A DNA stretch of 64,000 nt from Microbacterium natoriense (GTDB lineage Bacteria; Actinomycetota; Actinomycetes; Actinomycetales; Microbacteriaceae). Position 1 is the stretch's first letter. Each line of letters begins with the position of its first letter. The translations under genes were made by a program, and so were the position numbers. The notes under the pieces are model-generated. The model saw nothing but the letters and a program-made list of their open reading frames with translations, did no database searches and was not told the DNA's origin. The stretch spans positions 3,038,001 through 3,102,000 of the forward strand of contig NZ_JAUSXV010000001.1 of NCBI RefSeq assembly GCF_030816295.1. The letters are read 5' to 3'. This document shows positions 39,852 through 50,003 of the stretch, piece after piece.

Positions 39852-41200
39852 GCGCGCCACCCGGACTTCCAGTCCTCTTCCTCGGCGAGAGCGATCGCCT
39901 CGCCTGCCAGCACGACGGACCCCGCGATCACGACGGCCCGTCGATCCGATGAGGCCGCCCACTCGCGCGCTGCATCGGCGGCGTCGGCCAGCGTCGGGTG
40001 GACACTCGCCCTGTGGCCGGCCGCCTCGACGAGGTCGGCGATGGCGTCGGCGTCGCTGGCGCGGTCGCTCTCGGGCGCGGTCGCGAAGACGTGAGCGGAT
40101 GCCGGCGCCAGATGCGCGACGATGCCCGCTGCGTCCTTGTCGGCCAGCACGCCGAGCACGACGCCCCATTCGTCGAAGTCGAAGCTGTCGTCCATCGCCT
40201 GCACGAGCGCGGCCGCACCGTGCGGATTGTGGGCGGCGTCGACGATCACAGTCGGCGCGATGCCCAACAGCTGCAGGCGACCGGGCGATGTCACCGACTG
40301 CAGGCCATCGGTGACGATGTCAGCCGCGATCGGCTTGCTGCCGCCGCCGATCAGGGATTCTACGGCGGCGACCGCGAGGGCCGCATTGTGGCCCTGGTGA
40401 GCGCCGTACAGCGGCAGGTACTCCTCGGCGTAGGTTCCCGCGAGTCCGCGGATCGTCAGCAGCTGGCCGCCCACGGCGAGCTTCTGCTCGGCGAGACCGA
40501 AATCCGCTCCCTCGAACGAGATCGTGGCGTTCTTCTCGGCGGCGACCCGGCGCAGCACCGCGGCGGCCTCGGCCGGCTGCTCGGCCGAGACGACGGCCGC
40601 ACCCTCCTTGATGATGCCGGCCTTGACCTCGGCGATGGCCGCGATCGTGCTTCCGAGCCGGTCTGCGTGATCGATGTCGATCGGGGCGAAGACTGCGACG
40701 TCTCCGTCAGCCGTGTTCGTCGAGTCCCATTCACCGCCCATGCCGACCTCGAGCACGAGCACATCGACCGGGGCGTCCGCCACAGCCACGAAGGCGAGCA
40801 CCGTGAGCAGTTCGAAGAACGTCAGGGGCGCGTCGCCGGCTGCTTCGAGCTCGGCGTCGACGATGCCGATGAAGGGTTCGATCTCATCCCAGGCGTCGGC
40901 GACGGCCTCGTCCGAGATCGGCTCGCCGTCGATCATGATGCGTTCGGTGAACCGCTCGAGGTGGGGGCTCGTGAACAGACCGGTGCGCAGATCGTGCGCC
41001 CGGAGCAGCGTCTCGATCATGCGCGCGGTCGAGGTCTTGCCGTTCGTGCCCGTGATGTGCACGACGCGGTACGTCTTCTGCGGATCATCGAGGAACGCGA
41101 GGATGCGCGCGACGCGCTCCTTGCGCGGCTGCACCCAGCGCTCCCCCGCCCGGCTCAGAAGCGCCTCGTAGACGGCATCCGCTCTTTCGCGCGCACTCAT
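39848..41200 (-). CDS. folC: Bifunctional dihydrofolate/folylpolyglutamate synthase
   Basis: Mur-ligase-like enzyme adding glutamate to folates (450 aa). It shows the ATP-binding [15 protein letters not shown] (about 48-62), [11 protein letters not shown] (about 79-89) and the [13 protein letters not shown] motif (about 152-164). ATGA overlap with the ileS stop, giving an ileS-folC-DUF4233-ndk operon. Confidence 0.96.
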   Translation of the reverse strand: MSARERADAVYEALLSRAGERWVQPRKERVARILAFLDDPQKTYRVVHITGTNGKTSTARMIETLLRAHDLRTGLFTSPHLERFTERIMIDGEPISDEAVADAWDEIEPFIGIVDAELEAAGDAPLTFFELLTVLAFVAVADAPVDVLVLEVGMGGEWDSTNTADGDVAVFAPIDIDHADRLGSTIAAIAEVKAGIIKEGAAVVSAEQPAEAAAVLRRVAAEKNATISFEGADFGLAEQKLAVGGQLLTIRGLAGTYAEEYLPLYGAHQGHNAALAVAAVESLIGGGSKPIAADIVTDGLQSVTSPGRLQLLGIAPTVIVDAAHNPHGAAALVQAMDDSFDFDEWGVVLGVLADKDAAGIVAHLAPASAHVFATAPESDRASDADAIADLVEAAGHRASVHPTLADAADAAREWAASSDRRAVVIAGSVVLAGEAIALAEEEDWKSGWRA

Positions 41201-44200
41201 GAGGCTGCTCCGATCCGGCTGACGGCGACCGTGAAGTCGCCCGTGTTCGCGTAGGTCCCTGCAGGGATCACGGCGGTGAACTCCGCAGCAGGCGCCCCGG
41301 CGTCTCCGCGGTGGACTCCGTGCTCGAGCGCCAGGGTCTCCCCCGCGACATCGGCGATCTCGAAGGCAGCGTCGACCGCATCCGCATCCGCTTCGCTCGC
41401 GAAGATCAGGTCGAGCCTGATCCGGTCGCTCACGTCGAAGCCCGCGTTCTTGCGGGTCTCCTGCACGGCGCGGATCACGTCGCGGGCGAGGCCCTCGGCT
41501 TCGAGCTCCGGGGTGGTCGCCGTGTCGAGCAGCACGAAGCCGCCGGAGGGGACGATCGCGAGCGCCTCGCCCTCCGGACGCCCGGTGGTCTCGAGCACGA
41601 GTTCGTACTCCCCCGGCTCCAGAGCGATGCCGTCAGCCGTGACGATCCCGTTCTCCTCGGTCCAGAAGCCATTGCGTGCGGCCTGGATGACCTTCTGCAC
41701 CTCTTTGCCGAGGCGCGGGCCGGCCGCGCGGGCGTTGACGCTGAGGCGGTGATCGATGCCGTAGTCGGCTGCCGTGGTCTCGGACTGCGGCACGAGCTCG
41801 ACGGACTTCACGTTCAGCTCCTCGCGGAGGATGTCCTCGAACTGTCCGAGCGTCGCAGCGTGCGGCGACACGACGGTCAGGCATGCGAGAGGCAGGCGTA
41901 CGCGGAGCTTCTCTTTCTTGCGCAGCGCGTTGCCGACGCTCGAGAGCTCGCGGACGGCGTCCATCGCGTCGCGGATCTCGTCGGCGGCGGGGAAGGCGTC
42001 GGCATCCGGCCAGTCCTGCAGGTGCACGCTGCGTCCGCCGGTGAGTCCCTGCCACACGCGCTCGCTCACGAGCGGGACGAGCGGGGCAGCCACGCGGCAC
42101 AGGGTCTCGAGCACCGTGTAGAGCGTGTCGAACGCTTCGGTCGATGTGCCGGCCCAGAAGCGGTCGCGCGAACGACGGATGTACCAGTTGGTCAACACCT
42201 CGGCGAAGTCCCGCAGAAGAGCGGATGCCGTGGTCGAGTCCAGGCCCTCGAGGTCGCTCTTCACCTCGCGGACGAGGTCGCCGAGGCGCGCCAGGATGTA
42301 GCGGTCGAGCACGTCGGTCGAGTCGGTCCTCCAGGACGCCTCATACCCCGTCTGGGTCCCTGAGCCTGTCGAAGGGTTCGCCGCATTGGCGTAGGTCGCG
42401 AAGAAGTACCACGAGTTCCACAGCGGCAGCAGGAACTCGCGCACTCCGGCGCGGATCCCCTCTTCCGTGACGGCGAGGTTGCCGCCTCGGAGCACCGAGC
42501 TCGACATGAGGAACCAGCGCATGGCGTCGGAGCCGTCGCGGTCGAGCACCTCGGAGACGTCGGGGTAGTTTCTCAGCGACTTCGACATCTTGTAGCCGTC
42601 GGAGCCGAGCACGATGCCGTGGCAGCTCACGCCGGTGAACGCCGGACGGTCGAACAGCGCGGTCGAGAGCACGTGCATCACGTAGAACCAGCCGCGGGTC
42701 TGCCCGATGTACTCGACGATGAAGTCGGCGGGTGCGTGCGAGTCGAACCACTCCTGGTTCTCGAACGGGTAGTGCACCTGCGCGTAGGGCATCGATCCCG
42801 AATCGAACCACACATCGAACACGTCCTCGATGCGGCGCATCGTGGACTTCCCAGTGGGGTCGTCGGGGTTCGGACGGGTCAGGTCGTCGATGTAGGGACG
42901 GTGCAGGTCGATCTCGCCCTCGGGGTTGCGCGGCAGCGTGCCGAAGTCGCGCTCGAGGTCTTCGAGAGAGCCGTAGGCGTCGATGCGCGGATACTCCGGG
43001 TCGTCGCTCTTCCAGATCGGGATGGGCGAGCCCCAGTAGCGGTTGCGGCTGATCGACCAGTCGCGTGCGCCCTCGAGCCATTTGCCGAACTGGCCGTGCT
43101 TGACGTTCTCGGGCACCCACGTGATCTGCTCGTTGTTCGCGAGCATCCGGTCTTTGATGTCGGTCACGCGGACGAACCAGCTGGAGACGGCCTTGTAGAT
43201 CAGGGGGTTCCGGCAGCGCCAGCAGTGCGGATAGGAGTGCACGTAGCTCTGCTCGCGCACGAGTCGCTGCTCTGCGCGGAGCAGACGGATGATCGGCGTG
43301 TTGGCGTCCATCCACAGCAGGCCCGCGACGTCGGTGACGTTCGAGAGGAAGCGTCCGCCGTCGTCGAGCGACAGGATGGTCGGGATGCCGGCGGCCTCCG
43401 CCACGCGCTGGTCGTCCTCACCGTAGGCGGGCGCCTGGTGCACCACGCCCGTGCCGTCGCTGGTGGACACGTAGTCGTCGACGAGGATCTGCCAGGCGTT
43501 CTCGGTGCCGTAGGTCTCGGTGTCGGCGTAGTAGTCGAAGAGCGGTTCGTAGCGGAGCCCGCCGAGGTCGGCACCGCTGATGGTGCGCTCGACCGCCTCT
43601 GCCGCAGCCGCGGCGTCTTCGTAGCCGAGATCCTTCGCGTAGCCGGCGAGGAGATCCTGCGCGAGGAGGTACTTCACGCCCTCGAGGCCCTCGGACGCAC
43701 CCTCGGGACCCGCGGCGACGACGGCGTACTCGATCTCCGGGCCCACGGCGAGCGCCATGTTGGTCGGCAGGGTCCATGGCGTGGTAGTCCACGCGAGAAC
43801 GCGGACGCCCGCGAGGCCCTTCGCCTCGGCATCCGCCCCGGCCAGCGGGAACGACACTGTGACCGACGGATCCTGGCGGTCTTTGTAGACGTCGTCGTCC
43901 ATGCGCAGCTCGTGCGCGCTCAGCGGCGTCTCATCGCGCCAGCAGTACGGCAGCACGCGGTAGCCCTCGTAGGCGAGACCCTTGTCGTACAGGGTCTTGA
44001 ACGCCCAGAGCACGCTTTCCATGTAGCCGAGGTCGAGCGTCTTGTATCCACGCTCGAAGTCGACCCAGCGGGCCTGGCGGGTGACGTAGTCCTGCCACTC
44101 GTGCGTGTAAACGAGCACCGAGTCCTTCGCCTTCGCGTTGAAGACGTCGATGCCCATGTCCTCGATCTCGCTCTTCTCGGTGATGCCGAGCTGCTTCATC

Positions 44201-44544
44201 GCCTCGAGCTCCGCAGGCAGACCGTGCGTGTCCCAGCCGAAGACACGGTCGACCTTCTTGCCGAGCATGGTCTGGAAGCGCGGGAACACGTCCTTGGCGT
44301 AGCCGGTCAACAGGTGGCCGTAGTGAGGCAGGCCGTTCGCGAACGGGGGACCGTCGTAGAAGACCCATTCGTCGGCGCCCTCACGCTGGTCGATCGACGC
44401 ACGGAACGTCTGGTCAGCGTGCCAGAAGTCGAGGATCTCGCGCTCGATGTCAGGGAAGCGCGGGCTCGGGGCGACGACCTGGGTCGCTGAGCCTGTCGAA
44501 GCGTCGGCCGCGGGGCCGAAGGCGGAGGTGCGGGGGTAGGTCAT
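41197..44544 (-). CDS. ileS: Isoleucine-tRNA ligase
   Basis: Charges tRNA-Ile, 1115 aa, class Ia. HIGH motif is HYGH at 74-77, KMSKS near 650, with the editing domain between. Two short insertions, STGSATQ at residues 16-22 and STGSGTQ near 725, are encoded by copies of the same REP-like sequence and are presumably tolerated in surface loops. The start at 44544 lies downstream of a T-box leader that controls translation. Confidence 0.97.
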   Translation of the reverse strand: MTYPRTSAFGPAADASTGSATQVVAPSPRFPDIEREILDFWHADQTFRASIDQREGADEWVFYDGPPFANGLPHYGHLLTGYAKDVFPRFQTMLGKKVDRVFGWDTHGLPAELEAMKQLGITEKSEIEDMGIDVFNAKAKDSVLVYTHEWQDYVTRQARWVDFERGYKTLDLGYMESVLWAFKTLYDKGLAYEGYRVLPYCWRDETPLSAHELRMDDDVYKDRQDPSVTVSFPLAGADAEAKGLAGVRVLAWTTTPWTLPTNMALAVGPEIEYAVVAAGPEGASEGLEGVKYLLAQDLLAGYAKDLGYEDAAAAAEAVERTISGADLGGLRYEPLFDYYADTETYGTENAWQILVDDYVSTSDGTGVVHQAPAYGEDDQRVAEAAGIPTILSLDDGGRFLSNVTDVAGLLWMDANTPIIRLLRAEQRLVREQSYVHSYPHCWRCRNPLIYKAVSSWFVRVTDIKDRMLANNEQITWVPENVKHGQFGKWLEGARDWSISRNRYWGSPIPIWKSDDPEYPRIDAYGSLEDLERDFGTLPRNPEGEIDLHRPYIDDLTRPNPDDPTGKSTMRRIEDVFDVWFDSGSMPYAQVHYPFENQEWFDSHAPADFIVEYIGQTRGWFYVMHVLSTALFDRPAFTGVSCHGIVLGSDGYKMSKSLRNYPDVSEVLDRDGSDAMRWFLMSSSVLRGGNLAVTEEGIRAGVREFLLPLWNSWYFFATYANAANPSTGSGTQTGYEASWRTDSTDVLDRYILARLGDLVREVKSDLEGLDSTTASALLRDFAEVLTNWYIRRSRDRFWAGTSTEAFDTLYTVLETLCRVAAPLVPLVSERVWQGLTGGRSVHLQDWPDADAFPAADEIRDAMDAVRELSSVGNALRKKEKLRVRLPLACLTVVSPHAATLGQFEDILREELNVKSVELVPQSETTAADYGIDHRLSVNARAAGPRLGKEVQKVIQAARNGFWTEENGIVTADGIALEPGEYELVLETTGRPEGEALAIVPSGGFVLLDTATTPELEAEGLARDVIRAVQETRKNAGFDVSDRIRLDLIFASEADADAVDAAFEIADVAGETLALEHGVHRGDAGAPAAEFTAVIPAGTYANTGDFTVAVSRIGAAS
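42352..42374. repeat. REP-like repeat copy 1 inside ileS
   Basis: A 23-base element, identical in 22 positions to the copy at 44479-44501, with core TGAGCCTGTCGAAG. The core is a widespread extragenic palindromic-type repeat in actinobacteria and proteobacteria. Here it lies in frame within the coding region. Confidence 0.75.
44479..44501. repeat. REP-like repeat copy 2 inside ileS
   Basis: Second copy of the 23-base element, same orientation, encoding part of the IleRS N-terminus (STGSATQ), differing from copy 1 at one position (G for C at 44486). Confidence 0.75.
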
Positions 44545-44782
44545 GTCGTCTCGCAGGAGTCGTGGCGGATGCTGCCGCAAGGACGATCTGCCTGGATCAC
44601 TTCACTGACCAGGCGAACCGCGGTACCACCTCGCTTACCGCGCCTCACGGCGGGGCCACTCTCACTGCGGCTGTGACGGGCCTGCCCCGCTCGGTTCTAC
44701 TGACTCCGACCCGCCGCTTGCGCTGCGTCTGCCGAAAGCGTTCTTCCGAGAGCTCCCCGGTGATGGCCGGATCGATGCTCGT
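44545..44782 (-). promoter_or_regulatory. T-box riboswitch, ileS leader (translational, ultrashort stem I type)
   Basis: Senses uncharged tRNA-Ile. The antiterminator/antisequestrator bulge TGGTACCGCG is at 44619-44628 on the minus strand. The Ile specifier codon ATC is at 44762-44764 in the loop CCGGCCATCACCGG, and GGAAGAACG-like stem-linker sequence follows. No intrinsic terminator precedes the start, which fits the translational type described for actinobacterial ileS. Confidence 0.93.
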
Positions 44783-44788
44783 CCCTCC

Positions 44789-44794
44789 AGTGTA
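44789..44794 (-). promoter_or_regulatory. -10 box of ileS
   Basis: TACACT on the minus strand, about seven bases before the 5' side of T-box stem I, placing the start site near 44782. A good -35 is not visible. Confidence 0.55.
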
Positions 44795-44979
44795 CGCGCT
44801 GCGCGGCGGCATCTGCTCGCCCCGCCCGGGTCTGCGCTCGCCGCATCCTTCTCCTCTTCACTCGCCGCTCTTTCTCCCTCCAGTCGGACTGCACCCCAGA
44901 AGGCAACCCGCGCCTGGGACGGAAGATTCTGTTGCGATCGTCCGACTCAACCGCTGTTCGCCTTCCGAAGCGCTGGCTC
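44795..44979. other. Intergenic region between ileS leader and DUF559 gene
   Basis: No gene is supported. It holds the ileS upstream sequence and, at 44960-44975, one copy of a 16-base direct repeat shared with 46008-46023. Confidence 0.6.
44960..44975. repeat. 16-bp direct repeat, left copy flanking DUF559 gene
   Basis: GCCTTCCGAAGCGCTG, identical to 46008-46023. The pair brackets the DUF559 gene. A chance match cannot be excluded at this length. Confidence 0.4.
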
Positions 44980-45819
44980 TCAGACCGCCAGATGCAGACC
45001 CTGAGCCACCGCGCGCATGATCAGGTCCTGTACCATCGGCCACTCGAACATGATCTGGGTGTACGAGACCCGGATCACCGTGTAGCCCATGAGCCGCAGC
45101 TCGGCATCGTGCCGGATGTCCTCCGAGCGCTGTGCGCCGACGTGATGCGCACCATCGATCTGGACGATCAGACGATCGCCGATCAAGGTGTCGACGCGGT
45201 GCCCTGCGATCCAGATCTGCGTCAGGATCGGCACCCTCAGCCAACGGAGCCGAGTTCGCAGATACGTCTCAAGCCCGGCATCCGCGAAGGGCATGGCCTG
45301 CTCGAGCACCCGCCGCGCTGCGGGCTTCCATGAATAGCCGCGCAGGGTGTCGAGTGTGACCAGAGACTTGTTGAGCGCGGATTCCCATGTGGCGAGCGCC
45401 TGCTCGAACGGCTCACACTCGGCGATGTTCGCGAGGACGTTCTCGATGGGATCCACGAGCGCGCCAGGATCTCTCGGCACGAGGGGCGCTCCCCAGTGGA
45501 GTTTCGCTTCGACCGCGAGTTTGCGCTTGGCGTTGTGGGGAACGGCGAAATGCGGAGGCCCTCCGTGATGGTGAACCCACAGCCCGAGCAGACTCGCCTG
45601 GGTCCGACACGTCAGCACCACGCCGAATCGCGCCGCGGCGACCAGCGTTCTCTCGGCCGTGGGCAGAGCGATCCAGCCGCGTCGCGGGCGGATCACCTGA
45701 CCGCGCGCGACGGCATCGTCGAGAACCCATCGCGAGATCCCGCGCTCGGCGACCACGACAGCGCGCACGACCCCGCCGAGTTCGGTCAGGAGTGCGAGCA
45801 GTTGAGCGGTGGATGCCAC
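44980..45819 (-). CDS. AbiEi-like/DUF559 (Vsr-type nuclease fold) protein
   Basis: A 279-aa protein of a type common in Microbacteriaceae. The N-terminal part resembles the winged-helix antitoxin of the AbiEi type (ISRWVLDDAVARGQVIRPRRG). The C-terminal domain (YLRTRLRWLRVP...RVDTLIGDRLIVQIDGAHHV...DAELRLMGYTVIRVSY) is DUF559, a Vsr-like nuclease fold with conserved D and H residues. I place the start at GTG 45819, because GATACT (45826-45831) lies six bases before it (leaderless); a GTG at 45840 is in frame. Cellular role not known. Confidence 0.8.
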   Translation of the reverse strand: MASTAQLLALLTELGGVVRAVVVAERGISRWVLDDAVARGQVIRPRRGWIALPTAERTLVAAARFGVVLTCRTQASLLGLWVHHHGGPPHFAVPHNAKRKLAVEAKLHWGAPLVPRDPGALVDPIENVLANIAECEPFEQALATWESALNKSLVTLDTLRGYSWKPAARRVLEQAMPFADAGLETYLRTRLRWLRVPILTQIWIAGHRVDTLIGDRLIVQIDGAHHVGAQRSEDIRHDAELRLMGYTVIRVSYTQIMFEWPMVQDLIMRAVAQGLHLAV

Positions 45820-46007
45820 TCCGCCAGTATCCAGATCCACTGGCCGCTTGGTCGCCCGCCCTCAGCGAAACGCCCGGTTCGGTGGAGAACCCGTCCTAGC
45901 CCTGCGGTGTGCAGAGCGGGTGGTGGCGGGGTTCAACCGCTCGAGCGACGGACAACTGCGCCAGGGAAGGATCCCCCGTGTCTGAACGTCCTTCTCAAGC
46001 GCAGGAT

Positions 46008-46023
46008 GCCTTCCGAAGCGCTG
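46008..46023. repeat. 16-bp direct repeat, right copy flanking DUF559 gene
   Basis: Same 16 bases and orientation as 44960-44975, 1048 bases away, upstream of the beta-helix-type gene. Confidence 0.4.
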
Positions 46024-46062
46024 CCGCCGACCGGTGTCCAAGACAGCACCTACGCTCGAACC

Positions 46063-46713
46063 ATGGCTCGCTCTCCCGAATCCCCTGCCGCACCGCGCGT
46101 CTCGTCGCCCGACCTGCCAGATGATCTCGATCCCGCCGTGGCGGCGCGAGGTGCAGACCTCCTCGCGGCCCGGCTCGATCTCACGGGCACCGCGAACCTC
46201 GCCTACGCCTCGCTCGAGCAGTGCACGATCGCTGCAGACGCGGATGCCGTCGACCTCACCGGCGCGACGATTCTCGACGTCGCCGTGACGGGCGCCCGCA
46301 TCGCCTCGCTGCGCATGCGCGGGTCCGGCATCCGACGCCTGCGCATCTCCGGCGGAAGGATCGGCACTCTCGATCTCAGCGAGGCGCGCATCGACGAACT
46401 CGAGCTGCGCGACCTGCGCGTCGACTACCTGAACCTCGGCGGAGCCAAGGCCACAGATGTCGACATCGTCGACTGCGCCATTCGCACGATCGATCTCCCG
46501 CAGGCAGAGCTGACCCGGGTGCGCTTCACGGGAACATCCAGCGACGAAGTGGATCCGCGCGGCCTGCGGGCGGTCAACGTCGACCTCCGAGGGCTCGACG
46601 CCATGAGCTACCTCGATGCCAACAGCCTGCGCGGTACCACGCTGACGTCGTTCCAGGTTCAGCAGCTCGCGCCGGTTCTCGCTGCGGGCATCGGCATCCA
46701 GGTCAACGACTGA
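46063..46713 (+). CDS. Pentapeptide-like beta-helix protein
   Basis: A 216-aa protein with repeating five-residue turns (A/D-L-x-x-A/G pattern, e.g. AVDLTGATILDVAVTGARIA, then RISGGRIGTLDLSEARI), which predict a right-handed beta-helix. No membrane segment. A TACGCT box at 46051-46056 precedes the ATG by six bases (leaderless). The 3' end is three bases from the ABC transporter gene on the other strand. Function unknown. Confidence 0.78.
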   Translation: MARSPESPAAPRVSSPDLPDDLDPAVAARGADLLAARLDLTGTANLAYASLEQCTIAADADAVDLTGATILDVAVTGARIASLRMRGSGIRRLRISGGRIGTLDLSEARIDELELRDLRVDYLNLGGAKATDVDIVDCAIRTIDLPQAELTRVRFTGTSSDEVDPRGLRAVNVDLRGLDAMSYLDANSLRGTTLTSFQVQQLAPVLAAGIGIQVND

Positions 46714-46716
46714 GGG

Positions 46717-48201
46717 TCACGACCCGGCGGCGAGCAGTTCCCTCGTGAACGGATGCTGCGGAGCCGCGAACACGGCACCGGTCGCGCCCTGCTCGACGAT
46801 CCGCCCGTCCTGCATCACGAGAACCTCATCCGCCACGGCCCCGACCACGTCGAGATCGTGCGACACGAAGACCATCGTGAGCCGGCGCTCTCGCTGCAGA
46901 CGGACCAGCAGCTGCAGCACCCGCTCGCGGACGGAGGGGTCGAGAGCCGACACGGGCTCGTCGAGCACGAGCACGTCCGGCTCCGCGGCGAGCGCTCGGG
47001 CGATCGCCGCACGCTGACGCTGCCCACCGGAAAGTGCGAGTGGCCGGCGCAGGGCCAGCACAGGATCGAGATCCACCTCGTTCATGAGCTCGGCGACCCG
47101 TTCCGCCCGCTTCGCTCGCGGCACGCCGCCCGCGGCGAGCGCCTCTCGGAGAGACCGGCCGATCGTCCAGCGCGGATCGAAAGCCCCCAGGGGATTCTGG
47201 TGCACGAGCTGCACGCGGGTCTCCCCCGCCCAGTGCAGTTCGCCCGCATCCGGCCGCTCCACGCCGACCACGATCCGCGCGAGCGTCGTCTTTCCCGACC
47301 CCGACTCCCCCACGATGCCGAGTGTGCGCCCCTTCGGCACCGCGAACGACGCCTCGCTCACCGCCGTGGTCTCGCCGAATACCTTCGACACCCCGGTCGC
47401 GACGAGTACGTGATCCGACACGGGCATCTGCACGTCTCGGGGTGAATGCTGCGTCGCCTCGATGAGCTGACGCGTGTACAGGTGCTGCGGGTTCTCCAGC
47501 ACCTCGCTCACGGGGCCCTCTTCGACGACGACGCCCCGACGCATCACCAGCACGCGATCAGCGAGGCGGCGCACGGCGGCGAAGTCGTGACTGATGAACA
47601 GCACGGCGGTGCCGGCATCCGCGATCTCCCGCAACAGGGCGAGGATGCGCGCCTGCACCGTGGCGTCGAGCGCGGTGGTGGGTTCGTCTGCCACGAGGAC
47701 CGCCGGATCTGCCGCCAGTGCCGAGGCGATCAGGGCCCGCTGCCGGAGACCGCCGGACAGCTGATGCGAGTACTGACGTGCTCGGAGTTCGGGTTCAGGC
47801 ATCCACACTCGCCTCAACAGCACCTGTACCTCATCGCGGCCGTCTGGAAGACCGTGCAGCCGACGGGCCTCCGTGACCTCACGGCCGATGCGCTGGAGCG
47901 GGTCGAGCGACACGAGGGCGTCCTGCGAGACGAGAGCGATGCGCGAACCGCGCAGTCTGCGCCACCCGCGCTCGCCCATGCCGTCGGCTTCGACGCCGTC
48001 GATCAGCAGTCGATCAGCGTGCACCGACGCGTCGACGGGGAGGAGCCCCAGAAGCGCCCGCGCCGTGAGCGACTTCCCGGCACCCGACTCCCCCACGATC
48101 GCGACGCACTCCCCTGGTTCGACGGCGAGCGAGACCCCGTCGACCACCTGCGTTCCGCCGAAGCTCACGCGCAGCCCCCGCACCTCGAGCGCCGGGTTCA
48201 C
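46717..48201 (-). CDS. Peptide/nickel-type ABC importer, fused ATPase (DppD-DppF)
   Basis: A single 494-aa polypeptide with two complete ABC ATPase domains. The first has Walker A GESGAGKS (about 38-45), signature LSGGLRQR and Walker B VLVADEP; the second has GESGSGKT (about 290-297), LSGGQRQR and VLVLDEP. In most loci these are separate dppD and dppF genes. The GTG start at 48201 overlaps the permease stop (GTGA). Confidence 0.92.
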   Translation of the reverse strand: MNPALEVRGLRVSFGGTQVVDGVSLAVEPGECVAIVGESGAGKSLTARALLGLLPVDASVHADRLLIDGVEADGMGERGWRRLRGSRIALVSQDALVSLDPLQRIGREVTEARRLHGLPDGRDEVQVLLRRVWMPEPELRARQYSHQLSGGLRQRALIASALAADPAVLVADEPTTALDATVQARILALLREIADAGTAVLFISHDFAAVRRLADRVLVMRRGVVVEEGPVSEVLENPQHLYTRQLIEATQHSPRDVQMPVSDHVLVATGVSKVFGETTAVSEASFAVPKGRTLGIVGESGSGKTTLARIVVGVERPDAGELHWAGETRVQLVHQNPLGAFDPRWTIGRSLREALAAGGVPRAKRAERVAELMNEVDLDPVLALRRPLALSGGQRQRAAIARALAAEPDVLVLDEPVSALDPSVRERVLQLLVRLQRERRLTMVFVSHDLDVVGAVADEVLVMQDGRIVEQGATGAVFAAPQHPFTRELLAAGS

Positions 48202-48992
48202 GAGGCCCTCCCTGAGCGCAGCACCCGGCCGACGACTGTGGCCGCCACCACGGTGAGCGTGACGGCGATGCCGGGGAAGACCGAGATCCACCACGCCTGG
48301 CCGAGCACATTGCGCCCGCCCGCCAGCATGAGCCCCCATTCGGGCGTCGGCTCTGATGGTCCCAGTCCGAGGAAGCTCAGGCCGGCTGCGGCGAGGATGC
48401 TCGAACCGATTCCGATCGTGGCCAGCACGCTGAGGGAGCCGAGCACACCGGGCATCACGTGCCGCACGAACGCCCGCAGCGGCGGGACTCCGAGGATCCG
48501 CGCGGCCTCGACGTGTTCTGCGAGCCGCAGCGACCGGGTCTGCACGCGTGCGAGCCGGATGTAGACGGGGACGGCCGCGAGCGTCACCGCGATCGCGATG
48601 TTGACCGCGCCCGGCCCCAGCACGGCCACGACCACGAGCGCGACGAGGAACTCCGGGAAGGCCATCAGCACATCGTTCACTCGCATCATCGCGACGTCGA
48701 CGCCGCGAGGCGCGACGCCCGCGATCGCACCGATCAGCAGGCCCGCGATCAGAGCGACAGCGGTCGCCAGGAGCCCGATGCCCACCGACCGACCGGCGCC
48801 GTGGACCACGCGGGAGAACACATCGCGCCCGCTCTGGTCGGTGCCGAAGAGATGCTCGGCGCTGGGCGGCAGCAGGGCGGAGCGCACATCGGTCTCCAGC
48901 GGGCTTCTGGCGGTCAACACGTCGGGGAAGAGCGCCGCGAACGCGATCACGGCGAGCACCCCGACCGCCGTCCACAGCAGTACGCGCTTCAT
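48198..48992 (-). CDS. Peptide/nickel-type ABC importer permease (DppC-like)
   Basis: A 264-aa membrane subunit with five to six helices. It has the DppC N-terminal segment (HLFGTDQSGRDVFSRVVHGA, about 48-67) and the EAA loop EAARILGVPPLRAFVRHVMP (about 162-181) that contacts the ATPase. ATGA overlap with the other permease. Substrate likely a peptide or related compound; not resolvable. Confidence 0.92.
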   Translation of the reverse strand: MKRVLLWTAVGVLAVIAFAALFPDVLTARSPLETDVRSALLPPSAEHLFGTDQSGRDVFSRVVHGAGRSVGIGLLATAVALIAGLLIGAIAGVAPRGVDVAMMRVNDVLMAFPEFLVALVVVAVLGPGAVNIAIAVTLAAVPVYIRLARVQTRSLRLAEHVEAARILGVPPLRAFVRHVMPGVLGSLSVLATIGIGSSILAAAGLSFLGLGPSEPTPEWGLMLAGGRNVLGQAWWISVFPGIAVTLTVVAATVVGRVLRSGRAS

Positions 48993-49942
48993 CGAACAGC
49001 CCTCTGCTGTGAACGCAGCCGTGGGTCGATCAGCGGATGCGACAGCTCGACGACGATGTTCACGCACACGAACACCAGGGCGCTCAGCAGGATGATGCCG
49101 GTGATGACCGGCAGGTCTCGGTTGCTGATCGCCGAGAGCGTGATGCGTCCGAGCCCAGGGCGTGCGAACACCGTTTCGACGAGCACGGCACCACCCAGCA
49201 CAGACCCCGTCAGATACGCGGCGAGTGTGATCGCTCCTGCACCGCCGTGCCGCAGTCCGTGCCGCACGGTGAACCAGGAAGGCCCGGCGCCGCGTGCGCG
49301 GACTGTCTCGGCGAACGGCATCCGCTCCGCCTGCACCAGGCCGTCTCTGAGCACCTGACTCAGAAGCGCGGCCACCGGCAACGCGAGAGTGACGGCGGGA
49401 AGCACGATGGTGGCCGGATTGCGCGCTCCTGATACGGGGAACCAACCCAGCCCGAACGCGAACACGCTGAGCAGCACGAGGCCGATCCAGAACACCGGCG
49501 ATGACAGCACGACCAGCTCGACGCCCGCGGCCAACGCCCTCCCGAGCCGACCCCGCACCAGCACCGTCACTGTGAGAGCCAGGACCACCGCGATGACGAG
49601 AGCCACCGCCGACAACTGCAGCGTCGCACCGAGCTGTCTGCCGATCACCTCTGCGACCGGCATCCGCAGCTGGTACGACTCGCCCAGGTCGCCCTGCGCG
49701 AGTCGCCCGATGAACGCCGCGTACTGCTCCAGCGGAGGCCGATCGAGTCCCAGTTCCACCCGGATGGAATCCTTGACCGCGTCGCTCACCTGGGCCTGTG
49801 GTCCGAGCATGACAGACACCGGGTCACCGGGGATCACCCGGAACGCGAGGAAGGCGAGGGTGGCTGCCCCCCAGAGAACGGCGAGAGCGGATGCGGCGAT
49901 CCCGGCGATCCTCAGCAGCACCGCCTTCACGCGCTTCGTCAC
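48989..49942 (-). CDS. Peptide/nickel-type ABC importer permease (DppB-like)
   Basis: A 317-aa permease with the DppB start (RIAGIAASALAVLWGAATLA) and helical core, and the EAA-type region ETVRARGAGPSWFTVRHGL. The start is uncertain. I prefer GTG at 49942, with GGAG upstream; the TTG at 49990 would add 16 residues read from a GAGCGAGCGGAGCGAG-type simple repeat that looks intergenic (49948-49963). Confidence 0.9.
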   Translation of the reverse strand: MTKRVKAVLLRIAGIAASALAVLWGAATLAFLAFRVIPGDPVSVMLGPQAQVSDAVKDSIRVELGLDRPPLEQYAAFIGRLAQGDLGESYQLRMPVAEVIGRQLGATLQLSAVALVIAVVLALTVTVLVRGRLGRALAAGVELVVLSSPVFWIGLVLLSVFAFGLGWFPVSGARNPATIVLPAVTLALPVAALLSQVLRDGLVQAERMPFAETVRARGAGPSWFTVRHGLRHGGAGAITLAAYLTGSVLGGAVLVETVFARPGLGRITLSAISNRDLPVITGIILLSALVFVCVNIVVELSHPLIDPRLRSQQRAVR

Positions 49943-50003
49943 TCCGACTCGCTCCGCTCGCTCGGTACGGCGCCCGCTGTGCTCGCTCAACGACCGCTGG
50001 GGT

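Noticed and set aside
44980..45819. The DUF559 gene as a displaced jetD
   Set aside because: It is 20 kb away and has a Vsr-like nuclease fold, not the TOPRIM-type domain of JetD.
49943..49990. Extra N-terminus of DppB from a TTG start
   Set aside because: The segment is a GAGCG-type simple repeat and gives a charged peptide unlike DppB proteins.
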